64,000 nt of DNA from Candidatus Nitrosopumilus sp. (GCA_013215285.1 JABSRD010000006.1:1-64000), one strand, 5' to 3'. Positions 27,507 to 36,720 are shown, counted from the stretch's first letter. A program made the numbers and translations. The notes: generated from the letters alone by a model not told the origin.

Positions 27507-28277
27507 ATGCGTTATACAGGATTAAGACCTCCCCATATAGAAATTGGATTTTTATTAGGTTTTGCTATTTTTGGTAGTTTACCAAAAGATAATGGTTTAA
27601 GAAAAGTAATTGAATATTATTTTAAGCAAGCAATTAACGGAGAATCCATAGAAATAATCATAGCGTCATTGATAATGGATTTAGAATTAATTAAAGAAAA
27701 ATGTGAAAAAGATTTTAAAAAATTTAAGGAAAAATTACTACATTGTGATGAAGGTAATTTTTATGGAATTCGCTGTGAAATTGCAGTTAATTCATTACTA
27801 TTAAGAAGAGGAATTTCTTTTATTCAAAGAGAAAGTCCAGATTTTCAATGCATTAATGATGAGAATATCCATATTGAATGTACAAGTTCTCATTTGATAG
27901 ATGGATCTGAAAACAGTGAGAAGGTCTTTAGGAAAATAAAAAAAAGTGTACGTGATAAAAATGGAAAAATATATGCTTCTTTGAAGATAATTTTATTTAT
28001 AGACTTGACAAACTTGAATTATTCAAATAATAATCATCTCTTTTCAGATCCACAGTTTGATACAGAAATATCAAAAATTTTATCTCGTACTAAATATGGG
28101 GCATTACTTTTTAATATTAATTCTTTATTTAACGATGGAAATGATATTGTACAGCGTAGTAATTGTCATGTGTCTCCTGCTAAACATATTGATGATAATT
28201 TCACAAACATATTAAAATTATTATGTAAAGAAACTATCTTTGATACACATAAGGGAATTTCTAGTAAATTTCCATAA
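27507..28277 (+). CDS. PD-(D/E)xK nuclease-like protein on the opposite strand in the provirus
   Basis: 256 residues. The middle carries GIRCEIAVNSLLLRRGISF, then ESPDFQCINDENIHIECTS, fitting a PD-(D/E)xK core: helix Glu, PD, and an E-x-C/T variant in place of ExK. The missing Lys means activity is uncertain. It is the only plus-strand gene in the tail operon and is more AT-rich than its neighbours, as expected of a passenger gene with its own promoter. A role in defence against other viruses or in superinfection exclusion is a guess. Confidence 0.55.
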   Translation: MRYTGLRPPHIEIGFLLGFAIFGSLPKDNGLRKVIEYYFKQAINGESIEIIIASLIMDLELIKEKCEKDFKKFKEKLLHCDEGNFYGIRCEIAVNSLLLRRGISFIQRESPDFQCINDENIHIECTSSHLIDGSENSEKVFRKIKKSVRDKNGKIYASLKIILFIDLTNLNYSNNNHLFSDPQFDTEISKILSRTKYGALLFNINSLFNDGNDIVQRSNCHVSPAKHIDDNFTNILKLLCKETIFDTHKGISSKFP

Positions 28278-28297
28278 TGGCTGATTAATTTAAAAAT

Positions 28298-28816
28298 TCA
28301 AAACAATTGTTGAATCCATTCCTGCTCTTTTACATAATATTTCTGAGTTACAACATCTGATTTTTCCTGTATCGTATCTACAATGATATGAGTTCCTTTT
28401 TGTCCTAGATGAATTATTTTCTTGGCAAAAATTCTTTTCCCATTTAATATGAATGACAAATGAGGATTTGGCCTGTCTGGAGTCGGTTCTTTAGGTACGA
28501 TAGGATAGTTTCTCTTGGTTCAGTACTCTCGCCCATCAGCTACTGGATATCCTGATTCTTCTGTATAATCAGATACGATGTATATTTCAGCCTCATTATC
28601 CCCATTAATTGTGATTTCTTTGAGATATGTGCTGTGAATGATTTTATTAGAATATCCAGCTGATCTCATTTTCTCTGCCATAACATCAATCATCTCAACA
28701 TTAACTATTGTAGATAGTGCAGATATGGCAAAATCTTTTTTTAATAATTCTACATTGTTAATTGAGAATTCTATCTCCTCAACATCAGAGATTGAATCAA
28801 CCTCTTTTGTTATCAT
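28298..28816 (-). pseudogene. Provirus tail protein with an in-frame TGA
   Basis: A frame of 173 codons starting at ATG 28816 and interrupted once by TGA at 28520-28522. First part (98 residues): VDSISDVEEIEFSINNVELL and a beta segment. After the stop it continues as RNYPIVPKEPTPDRPNPHLS and ends EQEWIQQLF. Alternatively the first part is the whole gene and the second a remnant without a start. The ATG overlaps the tail-tube-like gene. Confidence 0.55.
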
Positions 28817-29328
28817 GATTCTTTTGTAAAGTCAATGTATTTTTTTATCAGTCCACCAAGTACTAGTTTACGTGGTGCAGCACCGTCTTCTCTTTTTGTC
28901 TGACACTTTGTTAAAGTACCAATAAAATTTAGTGTATGTTTCTTTGAATTGTTTTCCTTGTTGTCTGTAATTGTTTCTCTAAATGTTATTTGTGGAAATC
29001 TTTTGTGTCCTAATTCATACATCCAGTATGATACTGTTTGTTTGTCAGTTATTGTCAGGGTGACAGTATCAAGGTCTTTTTTAGATATTACATCTGATGT
29101 TAATGGCATTTCAATATCCCATGTTCCAATTTCACCGTTAGGTATTGGGTCTGATCCTTGATCATCATCATAAATTAATTCATAGTCAGGCTCTATGTTG
29201 ACATCAACGTCTACTGCTTTTTTTAATCGATAAGTGTTGGAATCAGTTACCGTTTCAATGTAACCATTCTTTGAATAAAGAATCTCTTCTCCTAGATTTT
29301 TACCATCATTGATTATTTTTTCAGCCAT
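28813..29328 (-). CDS. Provirus tail-tube-like protein
   Basis: 171 residues, beta-rich: YIETVTDSNTYRLKKAVDVD, GEIGTWDIEMPLTSDVISKK and LTITDKQTVSYWMYELGHKR. Size, all-beta character and position after the connector genes suit a tail tube protein. No sequence match recalled. A promoter motif is 28 bases upstream. Confidence 0.55.
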   Translation of the reverse strand: MAEKIINDGKNLGEEILYSKNGYIETVTDSNTYRLKKAVDVDVNIEPDYELIYDDDQGSDPIPNGEIGTWDIEMPLTSDVISKKDLDTVTLTITDKQTVSYWMYELGHKRFPQITFRETITDNKENNSKKHTLNFIGTLTKCQTKREDGAAPRKLVLGGLIKKYIDFTKES

Positions 29329-29355
29329 GTTGTTATATCATATCTCCACATCACC

Positions 29356-29370
29356 AAAAGGAATTATTTT
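29356..29370 (-). promoter_or_regulatory. Provirus promoter motif, before tail-tube-like gene
   Basis: Minus strand AAAATAATTCCTTTT, 28 bases before the ATG at 29328. Variant with ATT for CTT, as at 30176. Confidence 0.62.
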
Positions 29371-30152
29371 AGAATCTCAATCTCCATAGTAGATAGCATC
29401 TGTCCGTTTAGTTCTGTTGCAGGAGAAATTCTTTTGAGAAAAATATTTTTAGTTTTTGATATTCCATCTTCCATTAAGGATACTGTAATTGGTTTTGCAG
29501 ATTCATGAATTGTTTCTAGAGTTTGTACAAGTGCTGCATTTGCCTGATATTTGATGTAACGTTTCTTTGATAACATGACAGGTCCCACATCCCTTTTACC
29601 ATCATCATCTGGAATATCCTCAGTATTCCATATGTCATCTCCAGTTATACCTAAAATTGGGATTTCTATTCCATTGATGGTTATCTGGTTTGTTACGCCT
29701 ATCTGAATCTGCAAGGAAATCAGCGATCCAGTAATTTCTTGGCCTTGCTTTGATGTTAGGCGTGATGTTCTCTCAATGTTGAGCCTGACTGATAATGGAT
29801 CATCATTACTCTCAGGATGTTTTAGTGTACGATTGTTGTATAATGCGGATTTAATTCCCTCAGTAATTGGTAATTGCATCTTTTGTGCTGTTTCAACATT
29901 CTTTCCAAAACTAATCACTCCAATCTTTAAATGAATAATCTGTTGTGGTTCTACACCCTCAGATCTTCCTATCTTGTTTTCTGTACTTTGATAATCTCTA
30001 GCTAGTTTAACAAAAGAATATGGTGGAGGATCATCATAAATCTCATAGTCTGGTTCTGCGTATTTGACATTACGTAATCCTAAAGAGTCATCAGAGTTTT
30101 TCTTTTGTATAATAGATATGATTCTCTCAATTACTTTGTTAACGTCAGTCAC
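29364..30152 (-). CDS. Provirus protein, possible tail terminator/connector
   Basis: 262 residues. N-terminal helix (VNKVIERIISIIQKKN), then an alpha/beta domain with IIHLKIGVISFGKNVETAQK and LNIERTSRLTSKQGQEITGS. The layout resembles small head-tail completion or tail-terminator proteins, but it is longer. Viral promoter motif 23 bases upstream. Intact frame. Confidence 0.55.
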   Translation of the reverse strand: MTDVNKVIERIISIIQKKNSDDSLGLRNVKYAEPDYEIYDDPPPYSFVKLARDYQSTENKIGRSEGVEPQQIIHLKIGVISFGKNVETAQKMQLPITEGIKSALYNNRTLKHPESNDDPLSVRLNIERTSRLTSKQGQEITGSLISLQIQIGVTNQITINGIEIPILGITGDDIWNTEDIPDDDGKRDVGPVMLSKKRYIKYQANAALVQTLETIHESAKPITVSLMEDGISKTKNIFLKRISPATELNGQMLSTMEIEILK

Positions 30153-30175
30153 GAATAATTTTTGTATTTATTTCG

Positions 30176-30191
30176 CTAAAGGAATTATTTT
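30176..30191 (-). promoter_or_regulatory. Provirus promoter motif, before gene 29364
   Basis: Minus strand AAAATAATTCCTTTAG, 23 bases before the ATG at 30152. Confidence 0.66.
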
Positions 30192-30219
30192 GTAATCATA
30201 TGTATTATTTTAAATTAAA

Positions 30220-30339
30220 TTAATTTTTTAAAGTGGATTTCTTCAAAATATCTTCGGGAAACCCAGCCGTTTCAAGCATCTCCCTTACAAACAGTCTTTT
30301 TTCTTCTATTATTTTTGGTTGTTTTAGGTAGATATTCAT
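30220..30339 (-). CDS. Small provirus protein
   Basis: 39 residues from ATG 30339: MNIYLKQPKIIEEKRLFVRE and PEDILKKS. Helical, no family recognised. Same strand and spacing as the structural genes. Confidence 0.45.
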   Translation of the reverse strand: MNIYLKQPKIIEEKRLFVREMLETAGFPEDILKKSTLKN

Positions 30340-30424
30340 CATAATGATATCATTATTTGTTAGTAATAAGAAATATTGCTAATTTGGAATGTCAAAATAG
30401 TCAATTAGTTTTTTGATAAATCAT

Positions 30425-30853
30425 CTAGTAATCATCAAAGCCCAAACCTTGGGACAGTAATCTAGAATTATCAGTATCTGCATATTCATCTGATGATGCA
30501 ACATGTCTTTGTGATGAAGAGTTTGATTGTTTCATAAGGGCGGACATTATAGCTTCTTTGGAATCCTTGTAGTCAGATTGTGCTTGCTTTGCTAATTCTA
30601 TTGCACCAATCTTTCTTTTGTATACTGCAGTAGCATACTGTTTTGCAGCATCAGCTAGAATGTTCTTTAGGATATCTTCTGAAAAAATATCTTGTTGTGA
30701 TCCCCATTGTGATACATGACCTAATATTTTATAAATTCCTGTCTGCATCTTTTCTTTTAATTCTGAATCTTCTGAATTATCATTAGTCTTGAATCCCAAA
30801 TCATATTTGAGATGTGGAAGTTCTTCTTTGATTAATTCTGATACGTCACTCAT
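30425..30853 (-). CDS. Provirus head-tail connector-like protein
   Basis: 142 residues from the ATG at 30853 (two earlier Met codons at 30862 and 30859 are possible). Helical: VSELIKEELPHLKYDLGF, DILKNILADAAKQYATAVYK and AIELAKQAQSDYKDSK. Position between capsid and tail genes and the helical make-up suit a connector/adaptor. Its start overlaps the end of the 45-residue gene. Confidence 0.55.
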   Translation of the reverse strand: MSDVSELIKEELPHLKYDLGFKTNDNSEDSELKEKMQTGIYKILGHVSQWGSQQDIFSEDILKNILADAAKQYATAVYKRKIGAIELAKQAQSDYKDSKEAIMSALMKQSNSSSQRHVASSDEYADTDNSRLLSQGLGFDDY

Positions 30854-30983
30854 CGTCATCATCTTCTCCTCTCAAAAATAATTCAATAGATGGAATACCA
30901 TTCTTGTTTAGTGTTGACTGTTTGATTAATTGAAATTTATTAATTGGAGGATTCTTTGCAGGAGTTCTATTATTTTTAATCAT
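30846..30983 (-). CDS. Small provirus protein before the connector-like gene
   Basis: 45 residues from ATG 30983: MIKNNRTPAKNPPINKFQLI, then GIPSIELFLRGED and an acidic end. Its stop overlaps the connector-like gene's start, so the two are coupled. No family recognised. Confidence 0.5.
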   Translation of the reverse strand: MIKNNRTPAKNPPINKFQLIKQSTLNKNGIPSIELFLRGEDDDDE

Positions 30984-30987
30984 GATG

Positions 30988-32304
30988 TTAAGTGAAAAAA
31001 TAAAAATAAAGTAAAAGAGGATTAATCCTCTGGGACTTAGGTTTTGCTAGTGCTTGGGCCATCGCAAGACTAGTAATTTCCTTACCTTTCTTGGATGCTG
31101 CAACTCCGCCAAGTTCGATTTTGATTCCAAATCGTTTTGGTTTTACCAATCTTGGCTCTACAAAGTCATGTGGATATGCAACATTTGAGAAGATATCTGC
31201 CTCTCGTTCCTCCTCTAATACCATTGGGCCTTCTGCTACAATTGCTGCCTGTTGGTCTACGCCATACACATAGCCTCTAGGACATAGTGGAGATACAACT
31301 TGTAGTTGGTTTGGAAGTTGTGGTAGAGTGAACATTCCATATCCCATGTATGCTGCCTGTGGATTGTGTCCCTTTAGGAAATAGTTACTCAATAGAGTTG
31401 TAAAGTCTACTGAATTCCATAACATGCCAGTAATGTCAGCTGATTTGTTGACATTAAATTCTGCAATGATTTCAGCAATATCTTCTAGTGGATTGAACTT
31501 TGCTCTTGGTGCTCCATCGTTTGTTCCAGATGCTTTTGGGTCATTGATGGTTAGATCTGCAACTGTCTCAGTTTTTGAGAGAGTCCATAAAGCCATTGCA
31601 TCCCTTGCCCTATCTTTTGCAATTTGTGCATTTCTGTAATCAATTCCTTTGAGGTCTGCATCTGATCTTCTTTGGGATTCTCCAGTCCAGAGAAGTTTTG
31701 CAGTATTTCTCTTTAGATGGAATGTTTCTTCTTGGAATTCAGTTTCATCATGAGATGTCTTGGAACCAGGATTCTTTTGTAGTTCCATTCCCAAAGAACC
31801 TTGTATTGATTGTCTGCCATCAAGTTTCTCCATTGGGACTGGTGAGAATAATCCCTTTATGATAAAGTGGATTGATGGTGGTGCACCAATTATCTTTGGA
31901 AGTCGTGGAATAGTTCTGATGTGAGCTACTCTGTCATCATCAACTGCAGCTGATAACTGCTGTGATGCTTGCAACATCTGCATGTATTTGGCAGGGTTGC
32001 TCATTACACCTGCAGCCATTTGTCGTAAAATTTGTTTTGATTTTTTAGCTGCAATTAGTTGGTCTACTGTTGCCTCTACTTGTGGTTCAAGGTGTATTTT
32101 GTAGGCCATGTAATCTACTGATGCTTTCAAAAAATCATCAGGTGTTTTGATGTTTGATGTTGACATCATTGATTTGTCACTGGCTACAAGTGTTGCCAGT
32201 TTATCCTCATAGAAAGACTCTGCATAACGAAAGTCTTCACTAGATAGATCTCCCGAATACAGACCGCCATCTACTGGGGAAAAAGTAGTGAATTGTTTTG
32301 TCAT
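30988..32304 (-). CDS. Provirus major capsid protein candidate
   Basis: 438 residues. The N-terminal helical arm (about 1-140), then a beta-rich region with HDETEFQEETFHLKRNTAKL and RDAMALWTLSKTETVADLTI, and the late WNSVDFTTLLSNYFLKG, together suggest an HK97-type capsid protein. It follows the protease/scaffold and small capsid genes, as in head operons. The last residues (NPLLLYFYFFT) look abnormal: a neighbouring frame ends PED with TAA at 31022-31024, so a one-base change near the end may have altered the tail. Confidence 0.65.
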   Translation of the reverse strand: MTKQFTTFSPVDGGLYSGDLSSEDFRYAESFYEDKLATLVASDKSMMSTSNIKTPDDFLKASVDYMAYKIHLEPQVEATVDQLIAAKKSKQILRQMAAGVMSNPAKYMQMLQASQQLSAAVDDDRVAHIRTIPRLPKIIGAPPSIHFIIKGLFSPVPMEKLDGRQSIQGSLGMELQKNPGSKTSHDETEFQEETFHLKRNTAKLLWTGESQRRSDADLKGIDYRNAQIAKDRARDAMALWTLSKTETVADLTINDPKASGTNDGAPRAKFNPLEDIAEIIAEFNVNKSADITGMLWNSVDFTTLLSNYFLKGHNPQAAYMGYGMFTLPQLPNQLQVVSPLCPRGYVYGVDQQAAIVAEGPMVLEEEREADIFSNVAYPHDFVEPRLVKPKRFGIKIELGGVAASKKGKEITSLAMAQALAKPKSQRINPLLLYFYFFT

Positions 32305-32750
32305 TGTAATATGAACACTCCCTCATCATTGTCTACTGTGATGTTTGCTTTCTCATCTTCTGTGACACGGTATTTTTCAACATATGTTAGACATGCCTTG
32401 CCAGCTGCTAGTTCTGCTGCAGTTAATGACACTGCCTTTTGTGTGGCAGTACCCTTTACACCACATCTTATTCCAGGGAATAATCCTGCTGGACATGGAA
32501 CCACAATTAGAGAGCCAGGCAATATTACATCACATGGGACTTTTTCTGCATTTGCAAGAATTGTCTCTCTTGCCTGAACAAATCCTTCTGTAATCATCAC
32601 TTCTGCTGTTGCATTGGAATATTGCTCCAATCCATTTGGAGTGATTTTACAGATTCTGCCTCTGTTAATTTCAGTGTTAATTTTGACTAATGGAGATGCA
32701 GGACGGTATAGATTGGTGTCAACTATTGCACCAGGGCCAGTGTATGTCAT
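32301..32750 (-). CDS. Provirus small capsid or decoration-like protein
   Basis: 149 residues, beta-rich, with INRGRICKITPNGLEQYSNA, CDVILPGSLIVVPCPAGLFP and a C-terminal EDEKANITVDNDEGVFI. Such proteins between protease/scaffold and major capsid usually decorate the capsid. Overlaps both neighbours by four bases (ATGA). No family match recalled. Confidence 0.6.
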   Translation of the reverse strand: MTYTGPGAIVDTNLYRPASPLVKINTEINRGRICKITPNGLEQYSNATAEVMITEGFVQARETILANAEKVPCDVILPGSLIVVPCPAGLFPGIRCGVKGTATQKAVSLTAAELAAGKACLTYVEKYRVTEDEKANITVDNDEGVFILQ

Positions 32751-33903
32751 TGAGACATTACCCCCAGTTCTTTGAGTTTGTCTGAACCGTCTGTTTGCTC
32801 TACACTTGCAGATATTTGCTCCATGATGTCAGAATCAATAACATCAACTATGTTTGGGAATTTACTTGATGCTGATTACTGTGTTGGAAATTTGGCTACA
32901 GATGAATTTACAATCTTTGCAAATTCGTTAATCTGGCTAATCGTTGAGCCTTGCAAGAACTTGCGATGCTCTTCAATTATTTTTTCATCTACACCCTGGA
33001 CTTTGGAGGCTTGTAGAATAGTGTTAATTTTTTCTAGTTTTACTTCTTGAACAACTGCTGCAGATTCTTGTTTTTCTTTTTTCTTTTCTTCAGTTTCTTC
33101 GTTTGCTGTCTCTTGTTTTTTGTTTTCTTTGTTTTTGTTGTCATCATCGTTGTTATTTTCATTTGCAGATTCTTGTTTTTCTTTTTTATTTCATCAATTT
33201 CTGCTTTGAGTTCATCGACAATCTTTTTGTTTTTGTCATTTTCGTCATTAGCTGCTTTGAGTTGCTTTTCTAAATCAGTATTATCCATTTGATTGATAAC
33301 ATCAGTTTCAGAGTTAAAGGAAGTATTTTGTAGTGGTGAGTCTTTGAGACTGGCAATTAGCGGATCAAGCTTTTCTTTTGCTTCAGCAATTGTACATCTG
33401 CTACAAGTCCCCACAACTCTAGCTTGTTCCCCATATGCCGGTTCATCAACAAATGCATAATGGATTGGAATGTAATCATCAGCTATTCTTATTGGCCCTA
33501 TTTCCTTTCCCTTAGTTCGCATTATTGAGGGGGATACAAATTTTACAACTTCATCTAGGATATTCTGGTATAGTTTTTCATCATATACTATAGACATTTC
33601 CCAAAAGTTACCACTTTGTTCATCATAACCTATATCGATAATCTTGGTCTTGATGTATGGTTTCTGTTTTTCTTTGGCTTCTGTCTCTGTTTTTGATTCT
33701 GGTGGATGGTCACGTTTTCCATTCTCATTAAAAAATTCCAGTCCTGGAGCTCCCAGCCACCTCTCCAGATTCTTCATGTGAGATTTATTATTTGCAAGCC
33801 AGAGGTTCTTGTTTAGTTCGTCATTGATTAGGAAAGTCTTGACAAAGTTTCCTTTCTTTCCCTTGTACTAACTGATTGGTTCAATTTTAGCTGATAACTG
33901 CAA
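32747..33903 (-). pseudogene. Provirus capsid protease/scaffold gene with several in-frame lesions
   Basis: Reconstructed from TTG 33903 (25 bases after a promoter-like motif). N-terminal protease domain with FVKTFLINDELNKN, WLGAPGLEFFNENGKRDHPP and YIPIHYAFVDEPAYG, resembling XkdF-type phage prohead proteases. The C-terminal half is a charged coiled coil, as in scaffolds. Lesions: TAG at 33868-33870; a shift into the -1 frame near 33200 after the heptamer AAAAAAG; TAA at 32876-32878. After the shift the protein reads KQESANENNNDDDNKN, later IINEE-like EEHRKFLQGSTISQINEF, and finally SDKLKELGVMSQ, whose TGA overlaps the next ATG. Without the shift it ends in a basic tail (33040). Confidence 0.62.
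33316..33331 (-). promoter_or_regulatory. Provirus promoter motif inside the protease gene
   Basis: Minus strand AAAATACTTCCTTTAA, exact consensus, 28 bases before an in-frame ATG (33286-33288, protein MDNTDLEKQLKAAND). It could drive a separate scaffold protein from the 3-prime half of the gene. Confidence 0.6.
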
Positions 33904-33927
33904 TGAGTAATGGAGTTATGAAAAGTC

Positions 33928-33943
33928 TAATGAGAAGTATTTT
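33928..33943 (-). promoter_or_regulatory. Weaker provirus promoter motif, before protease gene
   Basis: Minus strand AAAATACTTCTCATTA, 25 bases before the TTG at 33903. Only the first ten bases fit the consensus. Confidence 0.45.
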
Positions 33944-34070
33944 GATTTAATATTGTATTTGTAATGATTTCTCTTACAGTGATTCTATCTTGCTGTGAAC
34001 AAGGATTTATGAAATATTTTGATTTCCACATGTCATTACTCAATGATTGATTCTGTATCACTAATCTTCC

Positions 34071-35484
34071 TTATCTTCTTGGAGTCTTTTTTTCCATGTT
34101 TTTTAGCTTCTCCATATCTACCATAGATACAAAGTTCTTTCTTCCCAGTATCTCACCTGCAGCTTCAAGTGTTAATGGATAGATATTATTGAGTCTCTCC
34201 AATAACTGAATCTTTACTTCCTCTGATGTTAAATCTAAATCATCAAACTCACATTCCACTATCCATTTCTCTAAAATCTCAGGTGAATTACGGTATTTTT
34301 CCTTAAAGGAACGCATGTAGTGTTGTTTGGATATTACACCACCAAACCATGATCTATACTCAGGGATTGTAGTTTCATTAAATGACTGTAGTAAACCCAA
34401 TTAGAGTTGCATAGTTTGATGATTTTTCAGAAAAAAACAAAGGCTCTGGAATCCCTGCTATCTGTAGCATATCTCTGACTGAATCTCTTTTCATTTCTAT
34501 AATGTCTGAGGAATCTGACTTGTTTGGGATGGTGTGTATTTTGACATCTTTGTCTGGATCATTTTCTTCTGTAACTATACTATCACCCTTTGCAATCTTT
34601 TTCATAATGTTTGCAGCATCTTTTTTTCCATCTCTTTTTGCAATAGCTGCCCAGTAGTTGTCCTGCCATCTCTTTTTTGCTATCAATCTGAAATCAGTTC
34701 CAACTATTCTGCGATAAGTTCTAGCTGGATCAATCATTCTGTGTATTAGTGCCATGCCATGATATAGTGAATTATGTTTTGGATTCACTGCGTTGTACTC
34801 TGCATAAATCAAATCTTTAGCTTCGTATGGCTCATCATGTATTGGTGTCAGTATTGCACGGAGTCTTTGCTTTTCATCCAGTATGTTGAATGTCATGTCT
34901 TTAGGATGAAATGGAATTAGAAAATATCCTTCATCATCTACGATTCTAATTAGTGCACCCTTTCCAAAAGTTAGGGCCATCTTGCAGAGTCCTTGTAGTT
35001 TTTGTTTTAGAGTATGTTCATGGCCAATAGAGTCATCATCAGAGTTTCCAACAGAGTTGTCTATGTCAATTAGCGGGTCCAATAATCCCTCATTAGCTTT
35101 AATTTGTTCAAGCTGTGCTTTTTCATCTCCCCATTTTTTTGGATTTCTTAACTTTAGAATTGGCTTGATTCCCCTTCCATAAATTAGCCAGGAGATAAAA
35201 TCAACAATGGTTCCAGCTGGAGAATTCAGGTATAGTTCTTCTAGTACGTATAGATCCATTGCCTGTGTAGTGTTCTTCCATTGCACCCAATAGTTTGGGA
35301 ATTTGTCGTTCTTTTCAGCAGCTGCAGATAGTATTGATGATTTTGATGGTTTGAGTGTAGAGTATTTTACCTTGGAAAATTCAAACTGTGGAGTGTAATC
35401 ATCTAGTTTCTCTTTGACTAGTTCTGTAAATGCCGGTTCATAGATAGTTCTTGTTTTCTTGAATTTCTTGGGATTTGAATAATT
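34071..35484 (-). pseudogene. Provirus portal protein remnant
   Basis: Two overlapping frames. The first (34378-35484) reads from TRTIYEPAFTELVKEKLDDY through DLYVLEELYLNSPAGTIVDF, GLCKMALTFGKGALIRIVDD and DPARTYRRIVGTDFRLIAKK to FFSEKSSNYATL. The second (34071-34400) continues LLQSFNETTIPEYRSW and ends near MEKKTPRR. Portal-like: helical, with the FGKGAL and P..Y-R-I segments of archaeal virus portals. A one-base change near 34400 splits it, and no start codon precedes the left-over N-terminus. The terminase genes expected upstream are missing. Confidence 0.6.
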
Positions 35485-35499
35485 TTAAAAATACTTTTA

Positions 35500-35844
35500 C
35501 TATTTTTCAAATACAGTAAAGCTATGCTCTGCATAAACAATATCCTCAATCTTAGTCCAATTCATTATCAGTGATTTTTTGACCATATCTGTATCTCCTT
35601 CAAAATAAATTTGTGTTGTAAGTTTTTTATTATCAGGAGCTGAGACTTTTAGATGAATGTGATATGGTCTCATGTAGCCATCTTCAGAATATTTATCCGG
35701 TATTACAATGTCTATCGTATATTTACCATTATAATCTGCAATTATTTTACCTCTTAATGTATAATCATCCCCTGTAAACATTATTGGAAAGATTATTTCT
35801 CCAAACTTTGTTTCCCAATTATCCAATCTAGGTTCAAAACACAA
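35500..35844 (-). pseudogene. C-terminal piece of an intradiol dioxygenase-like protein
   Basis: 114 residues with GYMRPYHIHLKVSAP and LTTQIYFEGDTDM, the iron-site segment of protocatechuate/catechol dioxygenases (Arg/Tyr with HIH). The N-terminal half of the fold is missing; the frame is cut close to the IS remnant starting at 35882. Only the tail of a chromosomal gene survives. Confidence 0.7.
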
Positions 35845-35881
35845 CCAAAAATATTTGGATCATTGATTCTGTAAACCGTTT

Positions 35882-36720
35882 GTGTCTCAGAAAAAATATG
35901 ATAACAGACGATACATCTCTCGTGGCAAGTTCTATGTTCTGCATTTGGATTCAGAGATAATGTTAGACGTGGTCGATAAACTAAATGAGAATAAAGTTGG
36001 AGCGCCATTTGTCTATTCGGATGCTTGCTTTATGATAATGGCATTGTTTCGCAATACTGTTGGTACTGCATACAGACAGCTGCAGGGAATCATTGAGGAT
36101 ACTCTTGGAGAAGAAAATACTCCTAACTTTTCTGCAATTTGGAAGAGAATCAACAAGATAAACTTGGAAGATGATAACGGTAAGAGCTGGTTTTCAGATG
36201 GCAAAACTAAAACAGAGATTGTGTTTTTGTCAGGTGACTCTACAGGTCTCAAACCAACAAGCAGGGGGTTGACTGAATGGGATAAAAGTGGAACATAAAG
36301 CGTGGATTCATAAAGTTGCACATTATGGTTGATTCCAAAACAAAAAAGATTTACGCCGTATTAATAACTAATGAGAAATCAGGTGATGCACCAGAGTTTA
36401 AGAAACTGTTATCTGAAGTACTAGATAACATTGAAAACTCTCCAAATGTCAAAAAATCTGAAGAGCTGAAAGTTGGTGCTGATGGTGCAATGATTCTAAT
36501 GACAATTTTGTAGAATGTGAAAAACAAAAGGTCATGCCAATAGTTTCTGTAAAAAAAATTTCTCACCAAATACCAAGGGTAATGCTACAAGAAAGAAGCA
36601 GGGTGATTTGTTTTGAGAAGAGGCATGTAAAGTGGAATTGAGAAACAAAGTTTTTCTCCAGACAAAAAGATTCTAAACACCGTAAATAGCGAACGTGTTA
36701 CTTTTGTATTAAAATCTTGA
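35882..36720 (+). pseudogene. IS5/IS4-type transposase remnant
   Basis: Frames 35882-36298 and 36316-36513 are consecutive pieces of one DDE transposase: SDACFMIMALFRNTVGTAYR, then FLSGDSTGLKPTSRGL (first D), FIKLHIMVDSKTKKIYAVLI, and VGADGA (second D). At least two frameshifts separate them, and coding traces with RKKQGDLF and EACKVELRNK run to about 36700. Inactive. Confidence 0.78.

Noticed and set aside
33047-33292. Plus-strand frame rich in Phe and Leu that looks like a membrane protein
   Set aside because: Antisense of the lysine/glutamate-rich scaffold region; no start signal and no independent support.
34071-34090. Additional frameshift at the seven-A run near the portal C-terminus
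   Set aside because: A neighbouring frame continues about 19 codons to a stop, but with no conserved feature to show it is the original end.
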